Origin: Gaiellasilicea sp963749515
GTDB taxonomy: Bacteria > Actinomycetota > Thermoleophilia > Gaiellales > Gaiellaceae
Assembly (NCBI GenBank): GCA_963749515.1
Contig: CAVVMR010000010.1
Coordinates: forward strand, 434,001 to 498,000
Direction of reading: 5' to 3'
Length of the DNA: 64,000 bases
Positions 57,624 to 64,000 of this stretch are shown piece by piece (position 1 is the first letter of the stretch; the number at the start of each line of letters is the position of its first letter). The notes beneath the pieces were generated by a model that worked only from the letters and a program-made list of their open reading frames with translations, had not been told where the DNA came from and made no database searches. Both the position numbers and the translations under genes were made by a program.

Positions 57624-58169
57624 GTGCTCCGGCTTGCGATCCTCTCCGTCCTCGTCGTCGGGACAGCTGCTGCGAACGCCTCGTCGGCCGCCGGCACCGA
57701 CCGGAGCTCCACGGCGGCCGCGCGGCCGATGACGATGCAGCTGGGGCGCGGGCTCGGCCCGTACCGCATCGGCATGGACCGGGTCGTCTTCGACAACCTC
57801 GTCCGCACGATCCGCCGGCCCGAGAACGCCGGGCCGGGATGCTCCGGTGGGTTCGCGCAGGACGTGCACGTCGACGTGTACACGGGTCTTCGGCTCGGCT
57901 ACGGGCCTGGTGTCGACGGAAAGGGTTTCCTCGACACGATCGCGACGACACGCCGCGGCGACCGGACGTCTCTCGGCTACGCGATCGGCGTCGCCACCGT
58001 GGCCGACGTGCGCAGGCGCTACCCGAGGGCCAGAGTCTCCAGGCACCTGGGAGGGAGCACGCTGTCGGTCTTCCACCAGACGGGCTATGAGACGGGAGCC
58101 CACCTCCAGTACGCGTTCGACGCAACCGGGAGGCTGGTTCGGCTCGAGACCGGTGTCGGCGGCTGCTAG
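57624..58169 (+). CDS. Exported protein of unknown function
   Basis: 181 residues from GTG 57624. A signal peptide (about 1-22: LRLAILSVLVVGTAAANASS) is followed by a domain with LGRGLGPYRIGM, CSGGFAQDVHVDVYTGLRLGYG, SLGYAIGVATVADV and a terminal Cys (GVGGC). Two Cys residues could form one disulfide. The 'GIGPYRIGM' element is common in actinobacterial exported proteins of unknown function. Convergent with the antiporter gene; the stops overlap at CTAG. Confidence 0.65.
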   Translation: MLRLAILSVLVVGTAAANASSAAGTDRSSTAAARPMTMQLGRGLGPYRIGMDRVVFDNLVRTIRRPENAGPGCSGGFAQDVHVDVYTGLRLGYGPGVDGKGFLDTIATTRRGDRTSLGYAIGVATVADVRRRYPRARVSRHLGGSTLSVFHQTGYETGAHLQYAFDATGRLVRLETGVGGC

Positions 58170-59626
58170 ACGCGGCGTCGCCAGCGCGAGAAGACGTCCT
58201 CCAGATCCGCGCGAAGCTCGCGCGGAACCAGCACGAAGAGCCGGTCGCCCGCTTCGACGACGGTGCTCCCGCGCGGGGGAATCGTGTTGTCGCCCCGGTT
58301 GATCACCGCGATCAGCGCGCTGCGAGGGAGTCCGAGCTCCCGGACGGCCGAGCCGTTGATGGCGTGGTCGCCTGCGACGGCGAAGTCGACCAGCTCGAGC
58401 TTGCTCAGGTGCCCGACCTCGAGCGGCGGCTCGTGCACCGGCGGAGCCGGCGCGAGCAGGTCGAGCTTCCCGGCGAACCACTCGAGCGTCGAGCCCTGGA
58501 CGATCGTCGAGACGACGACGACGAAGAAGACGGCATTGAAGATCGTGTCCGCGTGCGGCACGTCCTCCGCCGAGAGCACGAAGGTCGCGAGCACGATCGG
58601 GACCGCGCCTCGAAGCCCGGCCCAGCCGAGGAGAGCGCGCTCGCGATGGGTGAAGCGGTTGAGCCCCGTCGATACCCAGACCGCCGCGGGCCGGATGACG
58701 AGCATCAGCAGCAGCGCCAGAGCGAGGCCTGGCAAGGCCACGTCCGGCAGATCCATCGGGAAGACGAGCAGTCCGAGGACGATGAAGAGCGCGACCTGCG
58801 CGAGGAAGGCGAGCCCTTCGTGGAAGGCGACCAGCTGGCGGCGGTAACGAGACGGCGTGCTGCCGACGGCGAGGCCGACCAGGTAGACGGCGAGGAAGCC
58901 GCTGCCGCCGATCACGTCCGCAACGCCGAACGAGAGGGCGCCGGCGGCGACCGACGCAACCGGGGCGAAAGCCCCGATCGAATGGGGCACGCGCGCGAAC
59001 AACCAGGAGGCCGCCAGTCCAAGGATCACCCCGACCAGGAGCCCGAGCCCGATCTGCTGCACGATCAAGACCGAGAGGTCGTCGAACCCGTACGAGTCGG
59101 GTCTCTCGATCCACGCGATCAGGCCGAGAGTCAGCGCGATCGCCATCGGGTCGTTGCCGCCCGACTCGGCCTCGAGCGTGCGCGCCAGCCGGCGCTGGAT
59201 GTGCGTGAAGCGGAGCGTCGCGAAGACGGCGGCGGCGTCCGTCGACGCGACCACGGCGCCGAGCAGCACCGATTCCAGCCACGTCAGCTCGAAGAGGTAG
59301 TACGCGGCAGCGCCGGTGAGCAACGCGCTCACGACGACGCCGACCGTACTCAGGAGCGCCGCAGGGGCGACGACCTGTCGCAGCCGCCGCCACGAGGTCT
59401 GTAGTCCGCCTTCGTAGAGGATCAGCGCAAGGCCGACGATCCCTACCTCTCGCGCGAGCTTCGCGTCGTCGAACTCGATTCCGCCCGGCCCGTCCGATCC
59501 CAGCAGCATTCCGATCGCGAGGAACGCGACGAGGACGGGCAACCCGGTACGTGCAGCTCCGAGGGCGACGACGATGCTCGCGGCAAGGACGAGGCCGACA
59601 AGGAGAATGACGGTGCCTTCGTCCAC
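58166..59626 (-). CDS. CPA-family potassium/proton antiporter with TrkA-C domain (NhaP2/CvrA-like)
   Basis: 486 residues from GTG 59626 (VDEGTVILLVGLVLAASIVV). About 12 membrane helices; the ion-binding helix has VVASTDAAAVFATLR and SGGNDPMAIALTLG, typical of CPA1 exchangers of the NhaP2 type. The C-terminal cytoplasmic part (about 395-486: LPRSALIAVINRGDNTIPPRG, GDRLFVLVP) is a TrkA-C ligand-binding domain, as in KhtU/CpaA-like or NhaP2 transporters, which may bind a nucleotide such as c-di-AMP. It exports K+ in exchange for H+. CAAGAT 6 nt before the start is a weak -10 candidate. Confidence 0.88.
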   Translation of the reverse strand: MDEGTVILLVGLVLAASIVVALGAARTGLPVLVAFLAIGMLLGSDGPGGIEFDDAKLAREVGIVGLALILYEGGLQTSWRRLRQVVAPAALLSTVGVVVSALLTGAAAYYLFELTWLESVLLGAVVASTDAAAVFATLRFTHIQRRLARTLEAESGGNDPMAIALTLGLIAWIERPDSYGFDDLSVLIVQQIGLGLLVGVILGLAASWLFARVPHSIGAFAPVASVAAGALSFGVADVIGGSGFLAVYLVGLAVGSTPSRYRRQLVAFHEGLAFLAQVALFIVLGLLVFPMDLPDVALPGLALALLLMLVIRPAAVWVSTGLNRFTHRERALLGWAGLRGAVPIVLATFVLSAEDVPHADTIFNAVFFVVVVSTIVQGSTLEWFAGKLDLLAPAPPVHEPPLEVGHLSKLELVDFAVAGDHAINGSAVRELGLPRSALIAVINRGDNTIPPRGSTVVEAGDRLFVLVPRELRADLEDVFSRWRRRV

Positions 59627-59678
59627 GGTGACATCTTGTCGGGTGGGACTAGCGGCCGTCGCGTGGAACACTGCAGCC

Positions 59679-61352
59679 ATGGCGACGCGCCCACGTACGC
59701 GCAAGATCGGCCGTCTCTCGGAAATCGCGCAGGTCGCGGTTCGGCACGGCTTCGGCTATTTCTTCGAGCGGCACAAGCTGACCGACATCCTCCCGTGGAC
59801 GACGCGGGTCGAGGACGCCCCGGGGTCGGCGGCAGGCTCGGAGCGGGGCCGGCACCTGCGCGAGATGCTCGACGAGCTCGGGCCGACGTTCGTCAAGTTC
59901 GGCCAGCTGCTCTCCACCCGCCCCGACGTCGTCCCGCCGGACATCGTCGCCGAGCTGCGCAGCCTCCAGGACGACGTCCGCCCGTTCCCCTTCGCACAGG
60001 TTCGCGCGGTCGTGGAGGAAGAGCTGGGCCTGACGCTCGAGCAGGCCTTCGTCCGCTTCGACGAGCAGCCGATCGCGGCCGCGTCGATCGGCCAGGTCCA
60101 TCGGGCGGCCCTTCCGAACGGCGACGAGGTCGTCGTCAAGGTGCAGCGCCCGAACGCGCCGCGGCAGATCGAGTCCGACCTGGCGCTGCTCTACCAGGCG
60201 GCGCGCATGATCAAGGAGCGTGTCCGCGCACTCGACTTCATCGACGCGCACGCGTTGGTGGACGAGTTCGCCCGTTTCATCCGGCAGGAGCTCGACTACA
60301 AGCTCGAGGCGCGTCACGCCGAGACGTTCCGGCGGAACTTCGCCGACTCGGACGTCGTCGTGGTGCCGAAGGTCTACTGGGACTACTCCGGCGTGCGGCT
60401 GCTCACGCTCGAGTTCCTCGACGGCGTCCAGCTCGCCGACCTCGAGCTGGACGCGATCTCGCTGGAGGAGCGGCGTGCGCTTGCCTACCGGGTCACGCAG
60501 ACCTGGATGGAGATGATCTTCAAGCACGGGTTCTTCCACGGCGACCCGCACCCGGCCAACGTGCTCGTGCTCCCGGGTCACCGGGTTGGCCTTGTCGACT
60601 TCGGGCTCGTCGGGAAGCTCACGGACGAGGACATGGCGCGGCTGACGCGCCTCTTCATCGACGCCGCGACCGAGAACGTGGATGCGCTGCCGCGACGGCT
60701 CGCGGAACTCGGCGTCCGCTATCCGCGGGAGCGCGAGGAGGAGTTCCGCACCGAGCTGCGCGAGCTCTACTACCGCTACTTCGGCGCGAGCCTGGCCGAG
60801 ATCGACCCGATTCAGGTGATTCGTGAGGCGTTCGCGCTGATCTATTCGATGAACCTGCAGCTGCCGACGCGGTTCGTGCTGCTCGACAAGGCGATCGCCA
60901 CCCTCGGAGCGGTGGGCGTCGATCTCTATCCCGAGTTCAACGTGTTCGAGGTCGCGCGCCCCTACGCCCGTGAGCTGATGCTCGAGCGGTTCTCGCCGGC
61001 GCGGCTGGCGGTACAGGCCCAGCGGGAGGGGCGGGAGCTGCTCGGAATCGCGCGGGAGCTGCCGTACCAGATCCACGACGTCCTCCAGGAGATGCGGGAC
61101 GGCCAGATGGAGGTCGGCTTCGTGCACAAGGGGCTCGACGAGTTCATGCACAAGCTGGACGTGGCGATCAACCGCGTCGTGGTCGCGCTCGTGGTCGCCG
61201 GCGGACTGCTCGGGTCGTCTCTGATCGGCATCCTTGCGAACGACGGGCCGCAGCTCGTCGGCATCCATTTCCTCTCGGTGATCGGCTTCGTCGTCTCCGG
61301 CGCGCTCGGCGCCTGGCTTCTCGTCGGCGTCCTGCGCTCCGGTCGGTTGTAG
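59679..61352 (+). CDS. UbiB/ABC1-family atypical kinase-like protein
   Basis: 557 residues from ATG 59679. UbiB motifs: KxGQ as FVKFGQLLSTRPDVVP, the Ala-rich loop AAASIGQVHRA, VVVKVQRP, HGDPHPANVLVL and VDFGLVGKL. Two C-terminal membrane helices (about 500-550) complete the family layout. These proteins are ATPases needed for quinone biosynthesis or lipid homeostasis. No quinone gene is adjacent, although a UbiE-like methyltransferase lies elsewhere in the window. It ends exactly where the convergent Kelch gene ends. Confidence 0.92.
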   Translation: MATRPRTRKIGRLSEIAQVAVRHGFGYFFERHKLTDILPWTTRVEDAPGSAAGSERGRHLREMLDELGPTFVKFGQLLSTRPDVVPPDIVAELRSLQDDVRPFPFAQVRAVVEEELGLTLEQAFVRFDEQPIAAASIGQVHRAALPNGDEVVVKVQRPNAPRQIESDLALLYQAARMIKERVRALDFIDAHALVDEFARFIRQELDYKLEARHAETFRRNFADSDVVVVPKVYWDYSGVRLLTLEFLDGVQLADLELDAISLEERRALAYRVTQTWMEMIFKHGFFHGDPHPANVLVLPGHRVGLVDFGLVGKLTDEDMARLTRLFIDAATENVDALPRRLAELGVRYPREREEEFRTELRELYYRYFGASLAEIDPIQVIREAFALIYSMNLQLPTRFVLLDKAIATLGAVGVDLYPEFNVFEVARPYARELMLERFSPARLAVQAQREGRELLGIARELPYQIHDVLQEMRDGQMEVGFVHKGLDEFMHKLDVAINRVVVALVVAGGLLGSSLIGILANDGPQLVGIHFLSVIGFVVSGALGAWLLVGVLRSGRL

Positions 61353-62309
61353 CTACGGCTTCAGCGACTCGACCGCGCCGCTGACGGTCAGGCCCGGCTC
61401 GGGCCCGCCGGCGAGCACCCAGATCCGGTCGTTGACCGCGACCACGCCGAGCCCGTGGCGCGGCGACGGGAGATCGGGGAGCCGCGACCAGCGGCGAGCC
61501 GCGACGTCGTAGGAGTACACGCTTCGGATCGTGCCGGCCGGCTCCTCGCCGCCAACCGAGACGATGCGGCCGCCGAGAGCCGCCGCGCCCGTTCCGCCGC
61601 GCGAGCCGGGCAGCGGTGCGAGCTTGCGCCAGCGCTTCGCTGCCGCGTCGTAGACCTCGAAGGTGGTCAGATTCGTGTCGATTCCGGCCGTTCGCCCGCC
61701 GATCGCGTAGACCCGGCCGCGCGAGGCGGCGGCGGCGAGGTGCTCGCGCGCGCTCGGGGCCGGGATCCTCGCCCAGCGCTGCGTGCGGAGGTCGAGCGCG
61801 AACGCGACGCGCGCGAGCGAGCCGCGCCCGTCGATGCCGCCGACCACGTACAGCTTGCCCCCGGCGATCGCAGCTGCCGCAGCGCCGCGACCGTCGGGGA
61901 GCTGCGCGAGCCGGCGCCAGGCGCCGTTGTCGAGCGCGAACACGGTTCGCAGCCGAGACCGGTCGCCGCCGTAGCCGCCGACGACGTAGACGCGTCCGTT
62001 GGCGGAGGCGGCTGCTGCGTGGTCGACCGAGACGGGGAGGTCGGGCAGCCGCCGCCAGCGGTCGTCCTTCACCGAGTAGGCGTCTGCCCGGCGCGAGTTG
62101 CCGCCGCCGGCGACGAGCCCGCCGACGACGACGATCTCACCCTTCGCCGCCCCCGCGGCCACTTCGGTCCGCGGGTCGGGCAGCGGCGCGTGTTTCTCCC
62201 ACTCGACCGCCTGGCCTCCTGCTGCGAGGCTCAGGCAAGCCGTCGCGAACAGCGCCGGCCGGAAGAGACGGCTGGGGAGCGATCGTCGCAGAATCGTTCG
62301 AAAAGACAT
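61353..62309 (-). CDS. Exported Kelch-repeat beta-propeller protein
   Basis: 318 residues from ATG 62309, with GGGAG 7 nt upstream. A signal peptide (about 1-34) is followed by six Kelch units, each with a Gly-Gly pair: VVVGGLV, YVVGGYGG, YVVGGIDG, YAIGGRTA, VSVGGEEP and WVLAGGPE. Each has a following W.RL.. or W.R.P segment. It therefore forms one closed six-bladed propeller outside the cell. A binding role is likely; enzymatic activity is not indicated. Divergent from the response regulator (36 bp between start codons). Confidence 0.88.
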   Translation of the reverse strand: MSFRTILRRSLPSRLFRPALFATACLSLAAGGQAVEWEKHAPLPDPRTEVAAGAAKGEIVVVGGLVAGGGNSRRADAYSVKDDRWRRLPDLPVSVDHAAAASANGRVYVVGGYGGDRSRLRTVFALDNGAWRRLAQLPDGRGAAAAAIAGGKLYVVGGIDGRGSLARVAFALDLRTQRWARIPAPSAREHLAAAASRGRVYAIGGRTAGIDTNLTTFEVYDAAAKRWRKLAPLPGSRGGTGAAALGGRIVSVGGEEPAGTIRSVYSYDVAARRWSRLPDLPSPRHGLGVVAVNDRIWVLAGGPEPGLTVSGAVESLKP

Positions 62310-62333
62310 CTTTCGACTCCCGAATCTCGTTGC

Positions 62334-62339
62334 TAGCTT
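62334..62339 (+). promoter_or_regulatory. -10 element TAGCTT, leaderless promoter of the atypical response regulator
   Basis: TAGCTT, 6 nt (CGAAGC), then ATG 62346. It lies within a TTCGAAGCTAGCAA region that may serve both divergent genes. Confidence 0.5.
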
Positions 62340-62345
62340 CGAAGC

Positions 62346-63020
62346 ATGACAGCCGCGCTGCTGCTCGCCGAGCCGGAGCCCGCGACGCGGGGGTATCTCG
62401 AGCGCCAACTGGCGAGCGACGGCTTTCACGTGCTGCAGGCAGCGTTCGGCGGCGAGGCGCTCGCGCTCGTCGAGCGGACGCGTCCCGACCTCGTCGTCTG
62501 CTCGGAGCTCGACCTCTGTGCGCGTCTCCGCGAGGGGGAGCCGGGCCGGTCGTGGAACCGCGACGTCCCGGTGATCGTCCTCGGTCCGGAGGAGGCGGAC
62601 GCCGTCGACCGTGTCCGCGCCTTCCAGCGCGGCGCGGACGACTACCTGCCGCGGCCCGTCGTCTACGACGAGCTGCTGGCCCGCATCCGCGCTGTGCTGC
62701 GGCGCACGTCGCCGCCGTGCCCGGACCTGATCGAGGTCCGTGAGCTCACGATCGACAGGCTCGCGCGCGTCGTCACGGTCCGTGGTGACCCCGTCCATCT
62801 CGCCGGCAAGGAGTTCGAGCTGCTCGTCGCTCTCGCGGCGGAGCCTCACCGCGTCTTCACGAAGGACGAATTGCTCCGCGACGTCTGGGGTTACCGCTCG
62901 TTCACCCGGACTCGCACGCTCGACTCGCACGTCTCGCGGCTGCGACAGAAGATCGAGTGCGGCAGCGGCGACCGGTTCGTCGTCAACGTCTGGGGAGTGG
63001 GGTACAAGCTCGTCGAGTGA
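62346..63020 (+). CDS. Atypical (pseudo-receiver) OmpR-family response regulator
   Basis: 224 residues. The winged helix is intact (AGKEFELLVALAAEP, TLDSHVSRLRQKI, VNVWGVGYKL). In the receiver the phosphorylated Asp is replaced by Ser53 (LVVCSELDLC against the usual LLDLMLP). Only one acid remains of the N-terminal acidic pair (LLAEPEP), and the conserved Lys is Arg (DDYLPRPV). It therefore cannot be switched by a standard kinase and may work constitutively or by ligand or partner binding. No kinase gene is nearby. The divergent Kelch gene is a candidate target. Confidence 0.9.
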   Translation: MTAALLLAEPEPATRGYLERQLASDGFHVLQAAFGGEALALVERTRPDLVVCSELDLCARLREGEPGRSWNRDVPVIVLGPEEADAVDRVRAFQRGADDYLPRPVVYDELLARIRAVLRRTSPPCPDLIEVRELTIDRLARVVTVRGDPVHLAGKEFELLVALAAEPHRVFTKDELLRDVWGYRSFTRTRTLDSHVSRLRQKIECGSGDRFVVNVWGVGYKLVE

Positions 63021-63052
63021 CGCGCGGAGCGCGCTGTGACGAGGAAAGAAGC

Positions 63053-63093
63053 GGGGCAGAGTGCCGCGCGGCCGCAATCGCGCACACTGCCCC
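63053..63093. terminator. Long inverted repeat between convergent genes, likely bidirectional terminator
   Basis: GGGGCAGAGTG (63053-63063) pairs with CACACTGCCCC (63083-63093) with one mismatch; the 19-nt loop holds GC-rich complementary pieces. The rest of 63021-63188 holds no recognisable gene. Confidence 0.5.
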
Positions 63094-63188
63094 TAGGCCG
63101 TGTTCGCAGGGGCGCGCGGATCGGTTCGATGCGTAGCGGTCACTCGAGACAGCGAATTCCTCGGCACCTCCAACTCCCCGCTCGGGCC

Positions 63189-63422
63189 CTACGTGAACTC
63201 GGAGCGAACCCGCTCGGTGCCGGCGCCGGCCGGGAGCGTGCGCAGGCGTTCGAAGATCGCGGGTGCCGGTCCGGACTGGAGGTCGCCTCCCGAGGCGCCG
63301 GACAGCGTGACCTTTCCGCGCCTGTGGTCGGTGACCGTGATCTCGTCGACGCTGGAGACCGTCGGGTAGGCCACGCCGAGGCGCAGGAGCTCGACGCGGA
63401 TGTCCGCGATCAGGTCAGCCAA
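63189..63422 (-). CDS. Small protein of unknown function
   Basis: 77 residues from TTG 63422, with GGAG 7 nt upstream and an 8-bp overlap with the preceding gene. Sequence alternates strand-like and helical pieces (ADIRVELLRLGVAYP, SSVDEITVTDHRRGKVTL, IFERLRTLPAG). No motif recognised. It forms a pair with the gene at 63415-63687. Confidence 0.5.
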   Translation of the reverse strand: MADLIADIRVELLRLGVAYPTVSSVDEITVTDHRRGKVTLSGASGGDLQSGPAPAIFERLRTLPAGAGTERVRSEFT

Positions 63423-63687
63423 CGATCCGCTCCGCGATGAATGAGCCTCGCCGCACGTCGTGATGCGCGATCGCGACGCCGCTGACGCGGACTCGAGGAC
63501 CAGCCTTGAGCGTGATCACCTCACCGTCCGCCAGAAGCGGGCCGGTGTACAGATACGCGACGCCGTCGAGCCGTGCTTCGAACGTCCGCTCGTGCTCCGT
63601 GCAGACAGTGAAGCCATCCTCCCCAACAGATCTCGCCATCCACTCGCGACCCTCCAGGGTGAAGGGCCCCGGGAGCTTGACGTCCAC
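63415..63687 (-). CDS. Small protein of unknown function, first of a two-gene unit
   Basis: 90 residues from GTG 63687. Beta-rich appearance (GPFTLEGREWMARSVG, GFTVCTEHERTFEARL, EVITLKAGPRVRVSGVAI); a single Cys. No known family was recognised. It is transcribed from a good promoter with a CRP-like palindrome about 80 bp upstream and is translationally coupled to the next small gene. Confidence 0.5.
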   Translation of the reverse strand: MDVKLPGPFTLEGREWMARSVGEDGFTVCTEHERTFEARLDGVAYLYTGPLLADGEVITLKAGPRVRVSGVAIAHHDVRRGSFIAERIVG

Positions 63688-63753
63688 GTTCCGGCGACGC
63701 TCATCTGCCGTCCCCGGGTCGGAGTACTGGAGAACAAGGTTCTCGATAGCGCC

Positions 63754-63785
63754 AGCCTAGCGGGTTTCGTGACTTTTGTCACGAA
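63754..63785 (-). promoter_or_regulatory. Promoter (GTGACA - 17 bp - TAGGCT) with overlapping CRP/FNR-like palindrome
   Basis: TTCGTGAC-AAAA-GTCACGAA at 63785-63766 on the minus strand is a perfect 8-bp inverted repeat. It contains CGTGA-N6-TCACG, the spacing of CRP-family sites. The -35 GTGACA lies inside it, and TAGGCT follows after 17 bp. It drives the two small genes to the left. Confidence 0.65.
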
Positions 63786-63804
63786 TCGAAGCGGCCGCGC
63801 TGAT

Positions 63805-64000
63805 CTAGAGGATCGCGCCTTCCAGCCGCAGGAGCCGCTCCTTCACGTCGAGCCCGCCGCCGTACCCCGTCAGGCTGCCGTTCGAGCCGATGACGCGGTG
63901 GCACGGAAGCACGATCGGAATCGGGTTTCGGTTCATCACCGTTCCGACCGCGCGGGCGGCGCGAGGGGCGCCGACCCGGCCGGCGAGCGTGCCGTACGTC
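63805..64000 (-). CDS. ogt: Methylated-DNA-protein-cysteine methyltransferase, C-terminal part (5' end outside window)
   Basis: The minus strand is open from the window edge to TAG at 63807-63805, about 65 codons. It reads ...YGTLAGRVGAPRAARAVG, then NPIPIVLPCHRVIGSNG and LTGYGGGLDVKERLLRLEG. PCHRV holds the methyl-accepting Cys, and the preceding helix is the DNA-recognition part. It repairs O6-alkylguanine by suicidal transfer. The N-terminal half and start lie beyond base 64000. Whether it is fused to Ada cannot be seen. Confidence 0.93.
   Translation of the reverse strand, partial: TYGTLAGRVGAPRAARAVGTVMNRNPIPIVLPCHRVIGSNGSLTGYGGGLDVKERLLRLEGAIL

Overview
High-GC DNA with dense coding, long ATGA/GTGA stop-start overlaps and many GTG/TTG starts. 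The gene content (fused PafBC-type WYL regulator, fused SecD-SecF, CcmE/CcmF cytochrome c maturation, PD-(D/E)XK gene beside hpt, QueG/QueA/Tgt queuosine enzymes, cyclic 2,3-diphosphoglycerate enzymes) suggests a deep-branching actinobacterium, plausibly of the Thermoleophilia (Gaiellales/Solirubrobacterales) type. That placement is inference from content, not a database result. No rRNA, tRNA, insertion sequence, prophage or CRISPR array was recognised; this is ordinary chromosome.

Layout. 1-7.3 kb: the end of a Rel (p)ppGpp synthetase, then an envelope-stress-like regulon on the minus strand: two paralogous exported helical proteins, an HtrA protease, a MacB-type ABC transporter and an OmpR-type two-component system. 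Four promoter regions here carry the same tandem 11-bp repeat (core CTAAGA), which ties the locus together. 7.6-13.5 kb: GAF protein, thioesterase, phosphomannomutase, a large class III cyclase/AAA/TPR signalling protein and an endonuclease IV-like protein. 13.6-18.1 kb: CcmE-CcmF-CcmI-like operon and a coiled-coil M23 peptidase. 18.2-23.6 kb: hpt plus a nuclease-like gene, divergent from an operon of metallophosphoesterase, cyclic 2,3-diphosphoglycerate synthetase, 2-phosphoglycerate kinase, GlpX fructose-bisphosphatase and a DUF59 Fe-S assembly protein. 23.6-33.2 kb: collagen-like exported protein, membrane protein/methyltransferase/oxidoreductase operon, QueG with an orphan histidine kinase, PafBC and zinc-ribbon proteins. 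33.3-38.7 kb: aldehyde dehydrogenase, thiolase, LysR regulator, a 30-residue membrane peptide, MBL hydrolase and 3-hydroxyacyl-CoA dehydrogenase. 38.8-48.5 kb: exported protein with a second two-component system, QueA, ankyrin protein, Tgt, YajC and SecDF.

48.6-57.6 kb is the arginine cluster: carA-carB divergent from argC-argJ-argB-argD-argR-argF across a 40-bp operator with two direct ARG-box-like repeats. argG and argH are not in the window. 57.6-64 kb: exported protein, CPA-type antiporter with a TrkA-C domain, UbiB kinase, Kelch protein, an atypical response regulator, two small genes behind a CRP-like palindrome, and the end of an Ogt/MGMT gene.

The strongest window-wide signal is transcriptional. 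At least 13 genes on both strands have a TANNNT hexamer exactly 6 nt before the start codon and no usable Shine-Dalgarno site, the geometry expected for leaderless mRNAs. In two divergent pairs the two -10 elements overlap head to head, leaving 22 bp between the start codons.
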